Source: Deltaproteobacteria bacterium
GTDB taxonomy: Bacteria > Desulfobacterota > Dissulfuribacteria > Dissulfuribacterales > JALVPX01
Length of the DNA: 7,314 nt
Direction of reading: 5' to 3'
Assembly: GCA_027031565.1 (NCBI GenBank)
Contig: JALVPX010000019.1
Span: 1-7,314 of the forward strand
In this document: positions 5,171 through 7,314 of the stretch, one piece after another
How positions within the stretch are numbered: position 1 is the first letter of the stretch
How the letters are laid out: each line of letters begins with the position of its first letter
Position numbers and translations under genes: made by a program
Notes under the pieces: generated by a model
What the model saw: only the letters and a program-made list of their open reading frames with translations
Databases searched by the model: none
Told to the model about the DNA's origin: nothing

Positions 5171-7314
5171 CTACTGCTTTTCCTGCTGGTCTTGCTCCTC
5201 AAGGGACTTGCCCAGCTCCGGCTTTATCTCTTCCATCTCAAAGGCCTCTATTATGTCGCCCACCTTGATGTCATTGAACTTTTCCAGGCCGATACCGCAC
5301 TCATAACCAGCCTGCACCTCGCGGGCATCTTCCTTGAACCTCTTCAAAGAGGTTATCTTGCCTGTGTATATGACCACATTGTCCCGCAGCAGACGTGCAT
5401 TGGCATTACGCGGAATGGTGCCCTCGAGCACATAGCATCCGGCCACTGTACCAACCTTGGAAACGCGGAATGTCTGCCTTACTTCCGCCTTGCCAAGCAC
5501 CTTTTCACGATATTCAGGCTCCAGCATACCAATCATGGCGGCCTTGACCTCATCAATGGCATTATAGATCACATCGTAATAACGAATATCCACATATTCC
5601 TGCTCTGCCAGGGCCTTGGCACTTGAGGTCGGTCTCACATTAAAACCGATAATTATTGCATTTGAGGCAGATGCTAGCAGCACATCCGACTCGGTGATGG
5701 CTCCAATGCTGCCGCGGACAATATTCACTCGAACGTCCTTTGTGCTCAGCTTGGTAAGGGCATCCGAAAGGGCTTCCAGCGAGCCCTGCACATCCGCCTT
5801 GATGAGCAGATTGAGCTCCTTGACCTCGGCCTCCTGTAATTTTTCAAATATGCTTTCGAGGCTGACCTTGCTGGCCTTGGCCAGCTCTGCCTCCCTGGCC
5901 TTTCTTTGTCGGTACTCAGCCACCTCACGGGCCTGTTTTTCATCTTTCAAAACCACAAATTCGTTTCCTGCCTCTGGCAGACCTGAAAGTCCCTGCACCT
6001 CAACCGGAGTGGACGGCCCAGCGCTGTCTACACGCTGGCCTTTGTCATTGATCATGGCGCGTACCTTGCCATAGTGCATGCCGCACACGATGGCATCACC
6101 AACATGGAGCGTACCCTCGGAAACCAGGATGGTCGCCACTGGACCACGGCCCTTGTCAAGCCTGGACTCTATCACGTGGCCCCTTGCAGGCCTGTTGGCA
6201 TCCGCTTTCAGTTCCAGGATCTCTGCCTGGAGCCACAGCATCTCCATGAGCTCGTCAATCCCAATCTTTTTCTTGGCAGATACATTTACAAATATAGTGT
6301 CGCCGCCCCAATCTTCTGGTATGAGATCGAGTTCGGCCAATTCTTGCTTCACCCTGTCTGGGTTGGCCCCTGGTTTATCAATTTTATTGATGGCAACGAT
6401 TATGGGCACACCTGCAGCCCTGGCGTGGTCAATAGCCTCCCTGGTCTGGGCCATGACTCCATCATCTGCTGCCACAACCAGGATCACAATATCGGTTACC
6501 TGGGCTCCCCTTGACCGCATGGCTGTGAACGCCTCGTGGCCCGGAGTATCCAGAAAGGTCACTATGTTTCCAGAGGGCAGCTGCACCTGGTAGGCACCAA
6601 TGTGCTGGGTAATGCCTCCTGCCTCTTTTGCAGCCACATCGGACTGGCGTATGGCATCGAGCAATGAGGTCTTGCCATGGTCAACATGCCCCATCACAGT
6701 TACCACAGGCGGCCGCTGCTCCAATTCGCCGCTACCTGCCTCCTCTTCGATCTTGATGAGATCCTCGGCAACCGCCTTCTTTTCCACCTCATAGCCAAAT
6801 TCAGATGCCACGAGTGCCGCTGTATCATAATCCAGGGCCTGGTTGGCCGTTGCCATAACTCCCAAACCCATGAGTTTTACAATCACATCCGCAACCTTGA
6901 CTCCCATACGTTTTGCCAGATCACTCACCTGAATGGTCTCATAGATGGCAAATTTCCGTTTCCCTACCTTGGGTGGAGCAGTAGGAGCCTTTGCCGCCTC
7001 TGGTTGTTCCTTGCCCTTTTTCTTTTTCTTGCCGGCAGTAGCAAGCGGGGCCTGGATTTCCAGTTCCTCGGGCTGGTTGACGTCGATCTCTTCAGCCAAA
7101 AGCTTTGTAATCGGCTTCTGCCTCTCCTTCTTTTTTGGCTGGGGTTTTTTGCGCCGGGCAGGCCCTCTTATTTCAGATGCCTGCACCACCCTTTTGCCCT
7201 TTTTCTTGGGCTTTTTCTCTGCTGCCGGAGGTGCAGCACCCTTTGGCTGAGGAACGGACAAGGCACCAGGCCTTGCCTCTTGCTGGGAAGCAGACCGTTT
7301 TCGCCTTTGGGGAG
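5171..7314 (-). CDS. infB: Translation initiation factor IF-2, 5' end missing
   Basis: IF2 is the GTPase that brings initiator fMet-tRNA to the 30S subunit and promotes joining of the 50S subunit. About 713 codons are visible. The frame stays open to the window edge, so the true start lies outside; a TTG at 7261 is internal, not a convincing start. Counting from that TTG as residue 1: a Lys/Pro/Ala-rich linker (1-100) with several basic clusters; an IF2_N helical module (about 104-157, FAIYETIQVSDLAKRMG onward); the G domain with G1 GHVDHGKT (191-198), G3 DTPG (238-241), G4 NKID (292-295) and G5 SAK (328-330); domain II (about 360-445); domain III (about 470-570); and the fMet-tRNA-binding C2 domain (about 590-675). 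It ends in an acidic, Gln-rich tail. The DUF503 gene starts 7 bases after its TAG stop. nusA, usually upstream of infB, would be expected beyond the edge. Confidence 0.98.
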   Translation of the reverse strand, partial: PQRRKRSASQQEARPGALSVPQPKGAAPPAAEKKPKKKGKRVVQASEIRGPARRKKPQPKKKERQKPITKLLAEEIDVNQPEELEIQAPLATAGKKKKKGKEQPEAAKAPTAPPKVGKRKFAIYETIQVSDLAKRMGVKVADVIVKLMGLGVMATANQALDYDTAALVASEFGYEVEKKAVAEDLIKIEEEAGSGELEQRPPVVTVMGHVDHGKTSLLDAIRQSDVAAKEAGGITQHIGAYQVQLPSGNIVTFLDTPGHEAFTAMRSRGAQVTDIVILVVAADDGVMAQTREAIDHARAAGVPIIVAINKIDKPGANPDRVKQELAELDLIPEDWGGDTIFVNVSAKKKIGIDELMEMLWLQAEILELKADANRPARGHVIESRLDKGRGPVATILVSEGTLHVGDAIVCGMHYGKVRAMINDKGQRVDSAGPSTPVEVQGLSGLPEAGNEFVVLKDEKQAREVAEYRQRKAREAELAKASKVSLESIFEKLQEAEVKELNLLIKADVQGSLEALSDALTKLSTKDVRVNIVRGSIGAITESDVLLASASNAIIIGFNVRPTSSAKALAEQEYVDIRYYDVIYNAIDEVKAAMIGMLEPEYREKVLGKAEVRQTFRVSKVGTVAGCYVLEGTIPRNANARLLRDNVVIYTGKITSLKRFKEDAREVQAGYECGIGLEKFNDIKVGDIIEAFEMEEIKPELGKSLEEQDQQEKQ

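Noticed and set aside
5164..5202. TTG-initiated 13-residue N-terminal extension of the DUF503 protein
   Set aside because: It would overlap infB, is rich in Lys, Arg and Ser, and precedes the conserved MVVGV first strand at which family members begin. The ATG at 5163 is preferred.
5746..5943. Short minus-strand open frame of 65 codons inside infB in another frame
   Set aside because: It overlaps conserved IF2 domains II-III. The Arg/Ser/Pro-rich product resembles an out-of-frame translation and has no homolog-like features.
6074..6593. Two overlapping plus-strand open frames of about 150-170 codons opposite the infB G domain
   Set aside because: Both are antisense to the GTPase core of IF2. 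Their composition mirrors the coding strand, and neither has a recognisable domain or a good ribosome binding site.
7130..7136. A AAA AAG slippery heptamer in frame in the infB basic linker
   Set aside because: It is explained by consecutive Lys codons in a Lys-rich linker. The -1 frame hits a stop after about a dozen codons and would only destroy IF2, so programmed frameshifting is unlikely.

Overview
The window is one continuous minus-strand block of housekeeping genes for translation and RNA metabolism. It covers part of the classical nusA-infB operon followed by the rpsO-pnp pair. In transcription order, from high to low coordinates, it holds infB (5' end cut by the window edge), a DUF503/YlxP-family gene, rbfA, a DHH/DHHA1 phosphoesterase of the NrnA type, truB, rpsO, pnp, and the first 19 codons of an M16 (insulinase-like) peptidase that runs off the low-coordinate edge. 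All eight genes share one strand. Their junctions run from a 14-base overlap to a 53-base gap, so there is essentially no free intergenic DNA and no gene-free stretch near 300 bases.

The source looks bacterial, with mid-range GC. The order infB-DUF503-rbfA-DHH phosphoesterase-truB-rpsO-pnp-M16 peptidase, without ribF between truB and rpsO, resembles Desulfobacterota (the former Deltaproteobacteria) more than Firmicutes, where ribF usually sits there, or E. coli, which lacks the DUF503 and DHH genes at this locus. This lineage guess is an inference from gene order and general protein character, not from a search.

The genes fit one theme. IF2 starts translation. RbfA matures the 30S subunit, and the DUF503 protein lies between the two. 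TruB makes pseudouridine 55 in tRNA. S15 is a primary 16S rRNA binding protein. PNPase degrades RNA from the 3' end, and the DHH phosphoesterase would finish off the short oligonucleotides that PNPase-type enzymes leave. GTG starts are used for rpsO, the DHH gene and the M16 gene. The only AT-rich spacer lies in front of rpsO. It carries a perfect Shine-Dalgarno sequence and a weak promoter-like match.

I found no mobile element, CRISPR array, tRNA, rRNA, convincing terminator or unfamiliar gene cassette. Every long open frame on the plus strand is an antisense shadow of a well-conserved gene. I do not see a previously undescribed system here. The findings below are modest points about start choice, junction design and small sequence oddities.
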